In this document: one piece after another, positions 6,419-12,901 of the stretch
How positions within the stretch are numbered: position 1 is the first letter of the stretch
Layout: the number at the start of each line of letters is the position of its first letter
NCBI RefSeq assembly: GCF_028618695.1
Contig: NZ_JAQIVI010000106.1
Span: forward strand, 1 to 17,100
Length of the DNA stretch: 17,100 nucleotides
Origin: Natrinema soli
Lineage (GTDB): Archaea > Halobacteriota > Halobacteria > Halobacteriales > Natrialbaceae
Direction: 5' to 3'
The notes under the pieces: generated by a model
The model's database searches: none
Seen by the model: only the letters and a program-made list of their open reading frames with translations
Told to the model about the DNA's origin: nothing
Made by a program: the position numbers and the translations under genes

Positions 6419-6811
6419 TCTCGGTCACAGCGTTTGAGGCCTGTCGGCGGTCGAAGTACGTGGCGTCGATAGCGGCGTGACCGGACTGCTCTAGCAGCTC
6501 CGACTCTCGTCGGAGCAGCTCTCGCCAGATATGCATTGGCGCTCGGTCAAAGGACTTGCAGAGCGCGGATGGGCCGGGGAACTCGCCGCGCTCGATCTCG
6601 AGCGCGGCTCGTAGCCGCTCCATTTCTTCGGCCCAATCGAGGACTTCTTCGAGCGTTGCTTCCATGTGAAGTCGGAGAAAATGCAGGACAGCGTGCTCCC
6701 AGCCGGCAACCCGTTGCCGGCAGGATAGCTGATCTGCATCAGCGCTGAAGCCGTAAGTTTTCGTGCGATCGACACCGCCTGTTTAACGAAGCGGAAGAGA
6801 GTCTTTTGCAC
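6419..6811 (-). pseudogene. IS5-family transposase, N-terminal part, truncated
   Basis: The ATG at 6811 starts MQKTLFRFVKQAVSIARKL, a good match in layout to the other IS5-like copy (KSRLLRFVEQAF). A one-base loss near 6682 shifts to the frame EHAVLHFLRLHMEATLEEVL, WAEEMERLRAALEIERGEFP, GPSALCKSFDRAPMHIWREL and HAAIDATYFDRRQAS, whose IDATYFDR holds the first catalytic Asp. Immediately after this, at about 6419, the ISH3-type end begins, so the second and third catalytic residues are lost. The element's outer end is at about 6873-6887 (GATTCAATAGAACCA). Confidence 0.8.
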
Positions 6812-6837
6812 AAAGCTTCCTCTTCCGCTTCAATTCA

Positions 6838-6887
6838 ATCATTCTAACGACTTACCCCGACGCTGTCGGTGGATTCAATAGAACCAA
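6838..6887. mobile_element. Outer end of the third IS5-like element
   Basis: CTTACCCCGACGCTGTC followed by GGATTCAATAGAACCA ends here; in the complement it starts GGTTCTATTGAATCC and continues into GACAGCGTCGGGGTAAG. The same two blocks recur at 7498-7532 (TTACCCCGATACTGTC and ATTCAACAGAGC), linking this IS to the MITE-like element there. Confidence 0.55.
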
Positions 6888-6945
6888 TAGCAACCGATTG
6901 CACAAGCAGATCAATCAGCGTACGGGTCGGGTTGAACGTCGGATG

Positions 6946-7257
6946 TCACGCTAAACCAGCGTCCTTGAAAGCCTCATTGACTACGTCGGCAATGGGTGCG
7001 TTCAGATAGGGTTCGATCGCTTGGAACGAATCCCAGCCACTGACCGCCATGACAGCTCATTGCTTCTGTCGCGACATTCGTTTGACGATCGCCTCTGAGA
7101 AGACAACTGATCTCTCACTACCACGGCTTTCGACGACCTGTACATTATCTTTGCCCAACTCACCCAATCTTTGCAGCACCCTTGAAACCATTTGCGGATA
7201 GTATGAACCTCCTTCTTCCGCTGCTACTACGTACCTCCGACAATTTGAATGTCCTCC
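6946..7257 (-). pseudogene. Possible tyrosine recombinase (integrase) C-terminal remnant with internal TGA
   Basis: One minus frame runs from about 7257 to the TGA at 6946-6948 with a single in-frame TGA at 7057-7059. The part before it reads MVSRVLQRLGELGKDN, VQVVESRGSERSVVF and KRMSRQKQ. The part after it reads AVMAVSGWDSFQAIEPYLNA and PIADVVNEAFKDAGLA. 'GW.S..AIEPYLNAP' is what I recall at the extreme C-terminus of some haloarchaeal tyrosine recombinases, where the Tyr would be the nucleophile. The upstream RVLQRL...VVESRGSER segment could instead be a winged helix of another protein. No Arg-His-Arg catalytic cluster is visible, so this is a fragment at best. Confidence 0.4.
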
Positions 7258-7284
7258 TTACGGGAACTGAACGACTATATTTGT

Positions 7285-7532
7285 TGCCCTGTTGAATGCC
7301 AGACGGCGGGAGTGTTATCTTACTAATAGTTGATTTTCCACCGATAGAGTGGCTAATTTTCCGGGTTTCTACTCAGGATGATACAGAGGTAGACTTCATC
7401 CTATTTGAGAGTTTGTGGGCTGTATTTAGTTCATGTAAACTACTTCCTGGTTGGAATGGTAATCGCAACACGGCACCAAAATCCTCAGATATCCGGATTT
7501 ACCCCGATACTGTCTGGCAATTCAACAGAGCG
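7285..7532. mobile_element. ~248-bp MITE-like element with IS5-type inverted ends
   Basis: The left end TGCCCTGTTGAATGCCAGAC (7285-7304) pairs with the complement of the right end, which reads GCTCTGTTGAATTGCCAGAC (7531-7512), with one extra T and few mismatches. The interior (about 7310-7490) is AT-rich with an open plus frame (7296-7568) that starts within the left end and reads past the right end, so it is probably not a gene. I found no clear target duplication, which suggests age or a recombinant copy. Confidence 0.6.
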
Positions 7533-8025
7533 ATTATCCTTAGCGGATTTACTACAGTACTAGGCTAACTCTTCCTCGAGTTTATCGGTCCTATCAGACT
7601 GTTCTGTGACAATCTATCAGAAAATTAGACTGTTTCTTCAACTGAACTCTCGTTGCCAAGGGATAGATTCAAACCCCATGAGGTGGTAGCTAACATTGGT
7701 ATTATCGGTTATGATGGAAGTGTGCCATCACTCCTATCCGCTATCTAACGTATTATCTATTAGTTTCAAAATTGAACAGTTATAGTTTGGTGAATTATTC
7801 ATCCAGTCGTATCAAATCTTCATCTATCGGTGGGAACGTATGTAATCACACGGATTAGGATCGTTGTCTCAGATTTCAGGACTATTACTGGCGCTATTCT
7901 TTCGGGTTTAGTTCGTGACGGCGACGTGCAGCGGTGTTTCTGCCGCGTCACCCCTAACTTCGAGTGCCGAAAGGACAGTGGCAACACCGTGAGTTATATG
8001 CCGTGATATAGAAAATAGGCGAAGT
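7533..8025. other. Gene-less AT-rich stretch
   Basis: I see no supported gene in these 490 bp on either strand. Composition is AT-rich up to about 7890, then returns to GC-rich near 7915-7990, suggesting a junction between unrelated segments. Confidence 0.5.
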
Positions 8026-8169
8026 TCAGGCGTCAACAGCGTCGTATTCGCTGTCCGGTTCGAGCAGTGGCAGATCGACTTCGATTAAGTCGTACCAGAC
8101 GGTGGGGCGTTTCGACTGTCCTTTTGACTCAAAGTCGATCAATCCTAGTGACTCGAGTTCAGTCGTCGG
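8026..8169 (-). pseudogene. In-frame continuation after the CxxC microprotein (possible winged-helix tail)
   Basis: Directly after the TGA at 8170-8172 the same minus frame stays open for 47 codons and reads PTTELESLGLIDFESKGQSK, RPTVWYDLIEVDLPLLEPDS and EYDAVDA before TGA at 8026-8028. 'ELESLGLIDFESKG....TVWYDLIE' has the helix-plus-wing look of a winged-helix domain. No start codon lies within it, so it is either the severed second half of a fusion protein or a separate gene that has lost its start. Confidence 0.45.
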
Positions 8170-8313
8170 TCACTCGATCTTTGAGGTCGCATCACCGGTA
8201 CCCAATTCGCGATAAGTCATACAGTCGGGACAGCCGTATACTTCACCTTCAATGCCGAAGACTCGAATAAAATCCCGGGTGACAAATCGGCCGCAGTCAC
8301 TACACTCGGGCAT
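8170..8313 (-). CDS. CxxC zinc-finger microprotein (DUF7563-like)
   Basis: This 47-residue protein starts MPECSDCGRFVTRDF and has a second pair in YGCPDCMTYREL, giving C4-x2-C7 and C28-x2-C31, a zinc-ribbon layout. It resembles the very small haloarchaeal CPxCG proteins I know as DUF7563. The ATG at 8313 lies inside the end of the upstream gene (14-bp overlap) and is preceded by GGAGG at a normal distance, so translation coupling or reinitiation is likely. Role inferred: a small regulator or adaptor acting with the coiled-coil protein encoded just before it. Confidence 0.75.
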   Translation of the reverse strand: MPECSDCGRFVTRDFIRVFGIEGEVYGCPDCMTYRELGTGDATSKIE

Positions 8314-8722
8314 AGTTACTCGCCTCCTCAGTTGGCATCCCAGTCACAAACCACTTTGCGCGTGTGGCGATTCCGGCTTGGGCCTTCTGCTTTGAGAGGG
8401 TCCGTTCTTCTTCGACGTAGCGAACGAGTTCAGTCCGCTCTTCGCGATCGTTGATGAGCGTGCGCTTTTCGTTGCGCAATCGTTCGATTTCAGTCTTGAG
8501 ATCTGTGATACGGCTCTCGTACTCGTTGCGTAACTCTGCCAACTTTTGCCCATGGGTTGCCTGAACGTTGCGTAACTCTCGCTCGAGTTCGTTCATCTGT
8601 TTCGCAGTGTCGAAGATGTGTCGGACGGCTTCGGCGTCAGAAATGTCGCTATCTGCCGATTCTTTGATTTCTTCGAGTTGCGCAAGATGTTCATCACGTA
8701 CAGTGGCGTTGACGCGGCCCAT
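8300..8722 (-). CDS. Coiled-coil, ribbon-helix-helix-like regulator
   Basis: I chose the internal ATG at 8722 (140 residues) over the ATG at 8743. It aligns with the start of the related protein at 2749 (MGRVNATV versus MSRITFTA), and the alternative seven residues would be read from an operator-like palindrome. Residues 1-10 form a beta strand and 11-40 two helices with an AEAVRHIFD motif, an RHH-like layout. Residues about 41-115 form a long heptad-rich coiled coil (ELERELRNV, DLKTEIERLRNEKRTL, RYVEEERTL). The C-terminus has a short aromatic/hydrophobic patch (RAKWFVTGMP) as in relatives that I recall ending in an ARWWLFG-like segment. Likely a DNA-binding oligomer, first gene of an operon with the CxxC microprotein, and probably autoregulated. 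Confidence 0.8.
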   Translation of the reverse strand: MGRVNATVRDEHLAQLEEIKESADSDISDAEAVRHIFDTAKQMNELERELRNVQATHGQKLAELRNEYESRITDLKTEIERLRNEKRTLINDREERTELVRYVEEERTLSKQKAQAGIATRAKWFVTGMPTEEASNYARV

Positions 8723-8730
8723 GCGCAGCG

Positions 8731-8744
8731 AATGCGTACGCATT
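8731..8744. promoter_or_regulatory. 14-bp perfect palindrome, candidate operator
   Basis: AATGCGTACGCATT is a perfect palindrome between the TATA-like element (8779-8789) and the preferred start of the regulator at 8722. A second dyad, GTCAG...CTGAC with 8-bp spacing, lies at about 8759-8776. These are good candidates for binding by the RHH-like protein; no direct evidence. Confidence 0.5.
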
Positions 8745-8778
8745 GCCCAAGAGTGTGTGTCAGACGCATGGCTGACGC

Positions 8779-8789
8779 CATACTTTAAC
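8779..8789 (-). promoter_or_regulatory. TATA-like element of the regulator operon
   Basis: The minus strand reads AGTTAAAGTATG, about 57-67 nt upstream of the preferred start at 8722, putting the start site near 8755. The 14-bp palindrome would lie just downstream of that start site. Confidence 0.35.
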
Positions 8790-8851
8790 TGAAGAACGAT
8801 AGACGGTAACGCGGTATCAAAGCCTCGACTACAGCCGCGATAGGATACCCC

Positions 8852-9163
8852 TCATGTTCCCCTCAGACATTTCATTCTCCCGGTCGGGGAGTTTGTCGGC
8901 CTCCTCGACCCGTGATCCCTATCTGCCGAGTGGAGTTCCGCCATCTTGTAGGAGGCACCCCATCGATCCGTGTGGGCTCCGGAGTGTTTGATCCAGCCGA
9001 GTTCATCCATAGCGTATGGCATCCAGTGAACAGTCCAGCGGTGGGATTCTTCTGACCCGGCGGCTTCGATAACCTCGATCGTTTGGAACACGTAGTTCTT
9101 GTTTGCTAAGGCGATCGTCGCTCTCCAGGCCCTGTTTCGCGTGGTTGCTTCAGGTCTCGACAT
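8852..9163 (-). CDS. Hypothetical protein, winged-helix-like core
   Basis: The frame of 103 codons starts with an ATG at 9163, overlapping the end of the zinc-finger gene by 58 bp. The central part (ANKNYVFQTIEVIEAAGS, RWTVHWMPYAMDELGW, HTDRWGASYKMAELHSAD) has the pattern of a helix, a helix and an aromatic wing. The last 25 residues are basic and may be read-through past the native end. The long overlap is unusual; the original reading may have been a fusion with the zinc finger, or the true start may lie further in. Family not recognised. Confidence 0.5.
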   Translation of the reverse strand: MSRPEATTRNRAWRATIALANKNYVFQTIEVIEAAGSEESHRWTVHWMPYAMDELGWIKHSGAHTDRWGASYKMAELHSADRDHGSRRPTNSPTGRMKCLRGT

Positions 9164-9336
9164 TGGCCGGAGTGTTCACGGACACGTTCCGGGAATTGGG
9201 TCAGCAGTTTATCGGGATACCTTCCACTGAAATCAAGCTCATCGGCGTGCTTTGCTGTGAAGTAAGCTTTCAATCGCCCCGGATTCACATTGTGATGACC
9301 ACAATATGGACATTCAAAAGGTGCGTCAGCACTCAT
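9106..9336 (-). CDS. Small zinc-finger protein
   Basis: A 76-residue frame starts at the ATG at 9336, which overlaps the stop of the upstream winged-helix gene in an ATGA arrangement. FECPYCGHHNVN (8-19) carries a CxxC pair, and KAYFTAKHADEL has a following His, giving a C2H-type finger with a possible fourth ligand among the later His and Cys residues. The C-terminal 20 residues are polar and basic. It is the middle gene of a three-gene cluster. Probable nucleic-acid or protein binding; no family recognised. Confidence 0.65.
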   Translation of the reverse strand: MSADAPFECPYCGHHNVNPGRLKAYFTAKHADELDFSGRYPDKLLTQFPERVREHSGQCRDLKQPRETGPGERRSP

Positions 9337-9589
9337 TCGTCGATTAACTCCCACAGAAGGCTACTGCCAATTTTCCGGGAGTCAATGCGCCCTTGTTCCT
9401 CGAGTTCCTTCAGGCGTCGGAACGCCGTAGGCGTTCGTAATCGAAGTTGGTAGCAACCTCATTCGTAGTGAGTCCGCTATTGTTCTGAACGAACTCAATG
9501 GTCTCGTCGTTCGTGACGGTCTCGGTATACTGTCCACTATCCTCTTGCGGTCTTTGACCAGATCTTGATCCATGCACTTCACCATACAT
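9333..9589 (-). pseudogene. Winged-helix transcription regulator with one frameshift
   Basis: The minus frame from the ATG at 9589 reads MYGEVHGSRSGQRPQEDSGQ, then TETVTNDETIEFVQNNSGLT and TNEVATNFDYE. It stops soon after, but the next frame continues without a break as TPTAFRRLKELEEQGRIDSR and KIGSSLLWELIDE to the TGA at 9333-9335. Joined, this is a complete ~85-residue winged helix: the first helices (TIEFVQNNSGLT), the HTH (TNEVATNFDYxTPTAFRRL) and the wing (GRIDSRKIGSSLLW). A one-base indel near 9433 separates the two halves. The stop overlaps the zinc-finger start, so the operon structure is still perfect, which makes a very recent mutation or a sequencing error plausible. Confidence 0.8.
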
Positions 9590-9594
9590 GGATA

Positions 9595-9613
9595 ATTATG
9601 ATTCTATCATAAT
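9595..9613. promoter_or_regulatory. 19-bp operator-like dyad upstream of the winged-helix gene
   Basis: ATTATGAT (9595-9602) and ATCATAAT (9606-9613) are perfect inverted repeats separated by TCT. The dyad begins 6 bp upstream of the ATG at 9589 and covers the likely core promoter, since the minus strand reads an AT-rich TTATTATGATAG. Autoregulation by the winged-helix protein is the simplest reading. Confidence 0.6.
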
Positions 9614-9727
9614 AATTCCATATCCTGAATAGTGTATGGCCGCTTCCCCAAGGTTGTCCCCATGTACTACATAGGACTTGGTGGAGACAGACCGACTTCT
9701 CGGGACATTAAGGATGGAAGGAATGCC

Positions 9728-9768
9728 CGCGTGGTTGCAACACGCGAGTGGGGTTGTCTTGGACAACC
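9728..9768 (+). promoter_or_regulatory. Two dyads directly before the 9769 start
   Basis: CGCGTGGTTGCAACACGCG (about 9728-9746) is a near-perfect dyad around GTTGCAAC. GGTTGTC (9752-9758) and GACAACC (9762-9768) form a second perfect dyad with a TTG spacer, ending at the ATG. A further GGTTGTCC occurs near 9652. Either DNA operators or an RNA structure masking the start codon; not distinguishable from sequence. Confidence 0.45.
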
Positions 9769-10030
9769 ATGTCGACCTACACGACTGACGTCAAAGACGA
9801 TTTCGAAAACAGAGCGAGATCTCCGTCCTCGAAGCCGTCGGCGACTGTGAGGTAATCGAGACGGACGACGTTTTCGAGGGTACGTTCCCTGAATACGACG
9901 CGTACAGTACCCCACCGGATGCTCATTTGTGCGGTGTAACGACTGGAAGAGGGAGATTCTTACTGGACGTAAGGAGTTCGCCACTCACCGAGACGGCTGC
10001 AAGTTCAGAGATAGCTATAGTAGATATTAG
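9769..10030 (+). pseudogene. Small hypothetical gene with two frameshifts
   Basis: From the ATG at 9769 the frame reads MSTYTTDVKDDFENRA. One base appears missing near 9815, after which EISVLEAVGDCEVIETDDVF and EGTFPEYDAYSTPPDAHLC follow. Another missing base near 9932 leads to NDWKREILTGRKEFATHRDG and CKFRDSYSRY with TAG at 10028-10030. Each segment has normal acidic haloarchaeal composition, and together they give about 87 residues. I do not recognise the family. It lies divergent to the winged-helix operon, with dyads in its leader, so it may have been the controlled partner of that operon. Confidence 0.65.
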
Positions 10031-10157
10031 AAAATCGAACGTGACACGAGTTTTAGAAAGGAGATGTTCTAGGCAGTCCACGCTTGGGACGGTACTTAGT
10101 GCCTCAATTCAGCTAAAGTGGGCAGCAGTTAATACGGTGCCCCTCCTACGTCTGAGT

Positions 10158-10175
10158 GTCGCCGGTACCGGCGAC
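10158..10175. repeat. 18-bp perfect palindrome
   Basis: GTCGCCGGTACCGGCGAC is a perfect, fully GC-flanked palindrome with no loop. It could be a protein-binding site or the stem of a terminator-like structure; no adjacent gene claims it. Confidence 0.6.
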
Positions 10176-10493
10176 GTGGCTCATGATCTGGTGCCACTCG
10201 GACGGTGCTTCAACACCGTTCGGCTTTCTCGTACAAGAGATGTATCTACAACCGTGTTTTAGATACGTGAAGGCAGGTAAAGACGGATAGAACTAGGTTC
10301 TTTGAGCGGAATCTATCGTGTCGAAGGGGTGGGGAGACGGCAGGGGTGCAAGATAACACGCAGGGATACGTGCCATTCAGTGAGATTGATTCCTACCGTA
10401 TTACCATTCATTAGTCCCATGCGATAAAAATTTCACACTAACAAATTAGGTGTAGGCAGAACGGGGATTACTCGAGTCGTCGATAGCACTGAA

Positions 10494-10528
10494 AAGCTAC
10501 GTCGGGAAGTGGTAAGTCGACGTAGCTT
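10494..10528. repeat. 11-bp perfect stem, 13-nt loop
   Basis: AAGCTACGTCG (10494-10504) and CGACGTAGCTT (10518-10528) are exact complements. The structure stands in otherwise featureless sequence, which makes it more conspicuous. Confidence 0.65.
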
Positions 10529-10902
10529 AAGCCCTCCTCAACAGGGGGGATTAACTGGCGGTGTGTCGATGCCGTGCCTCCCTGTACTGAGAAAAAAATT
10601 CCCACGCCATAATAAATCCTTTCAAAGAAGGTAGCCCCAAATAAATAATATCCTATGTCTATGGGATGGAAATTTATCGCTCTCGTGGTCCTACAGTATC
10701 CGAACTCGTGGTACCTCATATCTCAATCACCCACTATTTTCGTATTTCTCTGTCTTTATTTATCAAATATGATAAAATAAATATTTTGGCCCGCTGCATA
10801 GTTCACTGCATATATCGAACCGATGTATGCAAAGTTGAGTTCGGTGCCCAAGCTAATCGGCATCCTTGAATAAGATAGTGCAACCAAAATACGGTAATGT
10901 AC

Positions 10903-11638
10903 GACACTGTTAACTTAGCCAGTTGAAGTAGGTGGAGTTCCTCCGTACATGATAGAGGAACTCCGGTTGGCTGATGCGGACGCCAGTATTGTACCGTTTT
11001 TGGATGGGGAGCGCACGCCAGCCAGATCAGGCCAGCTGGCGTGCCGTTATATGTCTCAGCCGCCTCATTCACCGAAACCCGCGATGTGCTCGGCTGGTTT
11101 GGTGTCGACCGCAGCCGCCCCGCAATCCGCAACTGGTGGCAATCGTTCGCTGACTCTCACGAGCAAACGTTCACCGCCGGACCTGACCGCGTTGCGGTCG
11201 ATGAAAAGCAGGTTCAACTGGCCGAAGAGCACGATGTCTGGCTGTATGCGGCGATCGATATTGATTCGAAAGTCGTGCTGCACGCACGACTTTCTGAAAC
11301 CCGTGGAACCGACCCAGCAACGTCGTTTCTCCGCGAATTACAAGAGAAACACCGCGTCGAAGATGCGGAGTTTCTCGTCGGCGGCATGGGCTATCTCACC
11401 GCTCTTGCAAAGACCGATTTCAGTGGACACCACGACTACACCGACCGCAATATCGTCGAAAAGCTGCTTCAGACGTTCACGATGCGGATCGGGAGATTTC
11501 ACGAAACCTGGAACGGCAGTCAGCCAAGCCCCGAGCGCTGGCTGACTGCCTACGTCTATTACTACAATCATCTCCGAAATCATTAAACACTTGACAACCA
11601 ATCGCCGGTCGAAGCTACTGGGCTAAGTTAACAGTGCC
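10903..11638 (+). mobile_element. IS6-family insertion sequence, 736 bp, structurally complete
   Basis: The left end is GACACTGTTAACTTAGCC and the complement of the right end starts GGCACTGTTAACTTAGCC, a 17-of-18 match. Flanks read TAATGTAC and CAATGTAC (10895-10902 and 11639-11646), an 8-bp target duplication with one change. Size, ends and duplication length fit short haloarchaeal IS6-type elements. The transposase inside is dead (see next). Confidence 0.85.
10949..11631 (+). pseudogene. IS6-family transposase with frameshift, catalytic Asp loss and nonsense codon
   Basis: From the ATG at 10949: MIEELRLADADASIVPFLDG then ERTPARSGQL. A one-base loss near 11040 moves to the frame VSAASFTETRDVLGWFGVDR, RPAIRNWWQSF, PDRVAVDEKQVQLAEEHDVW (first catalytic Asp in VDEKQ), LYAAIDIDSKVVLHARLSET, FLVGGMGYLTALAKTD, YTDRNIVEKLLQTFTMRIGR (catalytic Glu) and YVYYYNHLRNH. 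In the family the second Asp lies in FLVDGMGYL; here it is Gly (codon 11380-11382). TAA at 11584-11586 replaces what should be Gln, and the same frame continues LDNQSPVEATGLS to the true stop at 11629-11631. The family comparison is from memory. Confidence 0.88.
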
Positions 11639-11700
11639 CAATGTACTCCGGCCACAAAATATTCAACAGATTGGTCAATTGATATCACATATATACGTCA

Positions 11701-12045
11701 ATGTCGTTATTATTTAACAGAGGTGCGACCGGCGAAAGTGAGACAACCGAAGTCATCGATGCTGGAGATCTCACGTTCGATGAAGCTGGACTCGAGACAC
11801 CAACTGAGTTCATTGGATACGAAGGAGGTCTCGTTGTGAAAATGCCATCATATCTCAAACTGGTAACCGATATTGGAGAGATCGATGAAGACACAAGACT
11901 CGCGAATACCTTCCCGGTTACTCCGGATTTCGTGACGCAGCCGTACTGTCCAACCGGATACGTTCAGATCTATCCGGAAGGCGAACAACCACGTCAATAC
12001 CGTGTTCTCGATAAGCGAGACGGGATGATTGATAAGATTGAATAA
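11701..12045 (+). CDS. Hypothetical acidic protein
   Basis: An intact 114-residue frame that I cannot assign. It is strongly acidic (about 23 D/E), with TPTEFIGYEGGLVVKMPSYL in the middle and TGYVQIYPEGEQPRQYRVLD near the end, suggesting a compact beta-rich fold without signal or membrane segments. It starts 62 bp after the IS6-like element. The TATATA near 11690 is too close to the ATG to serve it; an AAATATTC near 11659 is a better-placed candidate. The IS insertion may have removed its original promoter or an upstream partner. Confidence 0.6.
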   Translation: MSLLFNRGATGESETTEVIDAGDLTFDEAGLETPTEFIGYEGGLVVKMPSYLKLVTDIGEIDEDTRLANTFPVTPDFVTQPYCPTGYVQIYPEGEQPRQYRVLDKRDGMIDKIE

Positions 12046-12283
12046 CTCCGATTCAATCGAACCGGATTGCATGGAGTGCTTCCTATCAACGAGTACTAAT
12101 CAAAAATTGACATATAGCACAAGGACAAATCCATAGATATCCTTGAAAGAATTAACTGAAGTGAAGCTTATCCTTGAACAGTGATATGAGATATTTCTTC
12201 AGTAGTTATCTAGCATACAATCTCAAAATCACTTATAATCATACATTTTGATATAATTACAGGGCAAATATTCGATGAGAAAA
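12046..12283. other. Intergenic stretch
   Basis: This AT-rich, non-coding stretch between the two plus-strand genes has no recognisable repeat or RNA. Its AT content suggests promoter or spacer sequence for the gene starting at 12316. Confidence 0.4.
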
Positions 12284-12290
12284 CTTATAT
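12284..12290 (+). promoter_or_regulatory. TATA box of the DUF7344-like gene
   Basis: CTTATAT lies 26-32 nt before the ATG at 12316 but only about 5-11 nt before the ATG at 12295. This favours the downstream start and a leaderless transcript. Confidence 0.5.
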
Positions 12291-12315
12291 CAGTATGTTC
12301 CAGTCCTCGAATAGG

Positions 12316-12894
12316 ATGTCTCTTAAAACAGAATATTCTTTCCGGTTTTCAGATCACCTCTCTAGTGGCCGACATAACGATCTGCAAGCGGATCAATCAC
12401 CAGCTCTCTCTCAAGATGAGATTTTTCACATCTTGCAAGTCAGCCGTCGGAGAGAGACACTCAACTATCTCCTTGAGAAAGATGGCCCCGTCAAAATGCG
12501 CGATATTGCAGAATATATTGCGGCGAACGAACATAACACGACTGTCGAGGGGCTGACCTCCCGTCAACGCCAACGTGTCTACATCCCGCTGTATCAGTCA
12601 CATCTCCCAAAGTTGGATACAAAAGGTATCATCGATTACGAACAGTCTCGAGGGATTGTACGACTGGCTGAGCGATTTGACCTCTTCCGACCATATCTTG
12701 AGCTCGACCTAGGCTCCTCTTCAGATGAACGGAGGACGGCCAGATATTCTGTACTCGCTATCACCGCGAGTGCAAGTCTGATTAGTGCCGCTGTGCTTGG
12801 GCTACTTCCGATCTCTGACTTGGCACTCAGCATGCTCATTCTCACTCTCTTCGGCTGTGTTGAATCACTAGACGGTGGCAGGATAGGTCGCTAA
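12316..12894 (+). CDS. DUF7344-like HTH regulator with two C-terminal membrane helices
   Basis: The product is 192 residues from the ATG at 12316; an in-frame ATG at 12295 would sit too close to the TATA box. The N-terminal half (LSQDEIFHILQVSRRRETLN, GPVKMRDIAEYIA, TSRQRQRVYIPLYQSHLPKL, GIIDYEQSRGIVRL) has the full pattern of the haloarchaeal winged-helix family I know as DUF7344. Two hydrophobic stretches follow (YSVLAITASASLISAAVLGL and ALSMLILTLFG), making it a probable membrane-tethered regulator. The last residues (ESLDGGRIGR) may be altered by the adjacent TnpB remnant junction. The partner or signal is unknown. Confidence 0.85.
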   Translation: MSLKTEYSFRFSDHLSSGRHNDLQADQSPALSQDEIFHILQVSRRRETLNYLLEKDGPVKMRDIAEYIAANEHNTTVEGLTSRQRQRVYIPLYQSHLPKLDTKGIIDYEQSRGIVRLAERFDLFRPYLELDLGSSSDERRTARYSVLAITASASLISAAVLGLLPISDLALSMLILTLFGCVESLDGGRIGR

Positions 12895-12901
12895 ACCAAG
12901 A

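Larger units (their letters stand above)
10031..10902. other. Gene-less stretch with strong palindromes
   Basis: No gene is supported in these 870 bp. A minus frame at 10468-10719 (83 codons) is AT-rich and lacks recognisable motifs. Notable features are an 18-bp palindrome at 10158-10175, an imperfect hairpin around 10199-10222 (CGGACGGTG / CACCGTTCG), a long hairpin at 10494-10528 and very AT-rich sequence at 10735-10800. The right boundary is the IS6-like element. Confidence 0.5.

Noticed and set aside
7296..7568. 90-codon plus-strand frame
   Set aside because: It starts in one inverted end of the MITE-like element and runs past the other, with no recognisable domain.
9927..10262. 111-codon plus-strand frame
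   Set aside because: It begins in the middle of the frameshifted 9769 gene in a different frame and has no protein-like pattern downstream.
9721..10528. CRISPR array or tRNA gene
   Set aside because: The dyads here are single and differ from each other; there are no regularly spaced direct repeats and no cloverleaf with a TTCGA-type arm. I saw no rRNA, tRNA or CRISPR array anywhere in the window.
10468..10719. 83-codon minus-strand frame
   Set aside because: AT-rich with aromatic-rich, non-acidic translation unlike the neighbours; its end coincides with a long hairpin. It might be a gene tail but I cannot support it.
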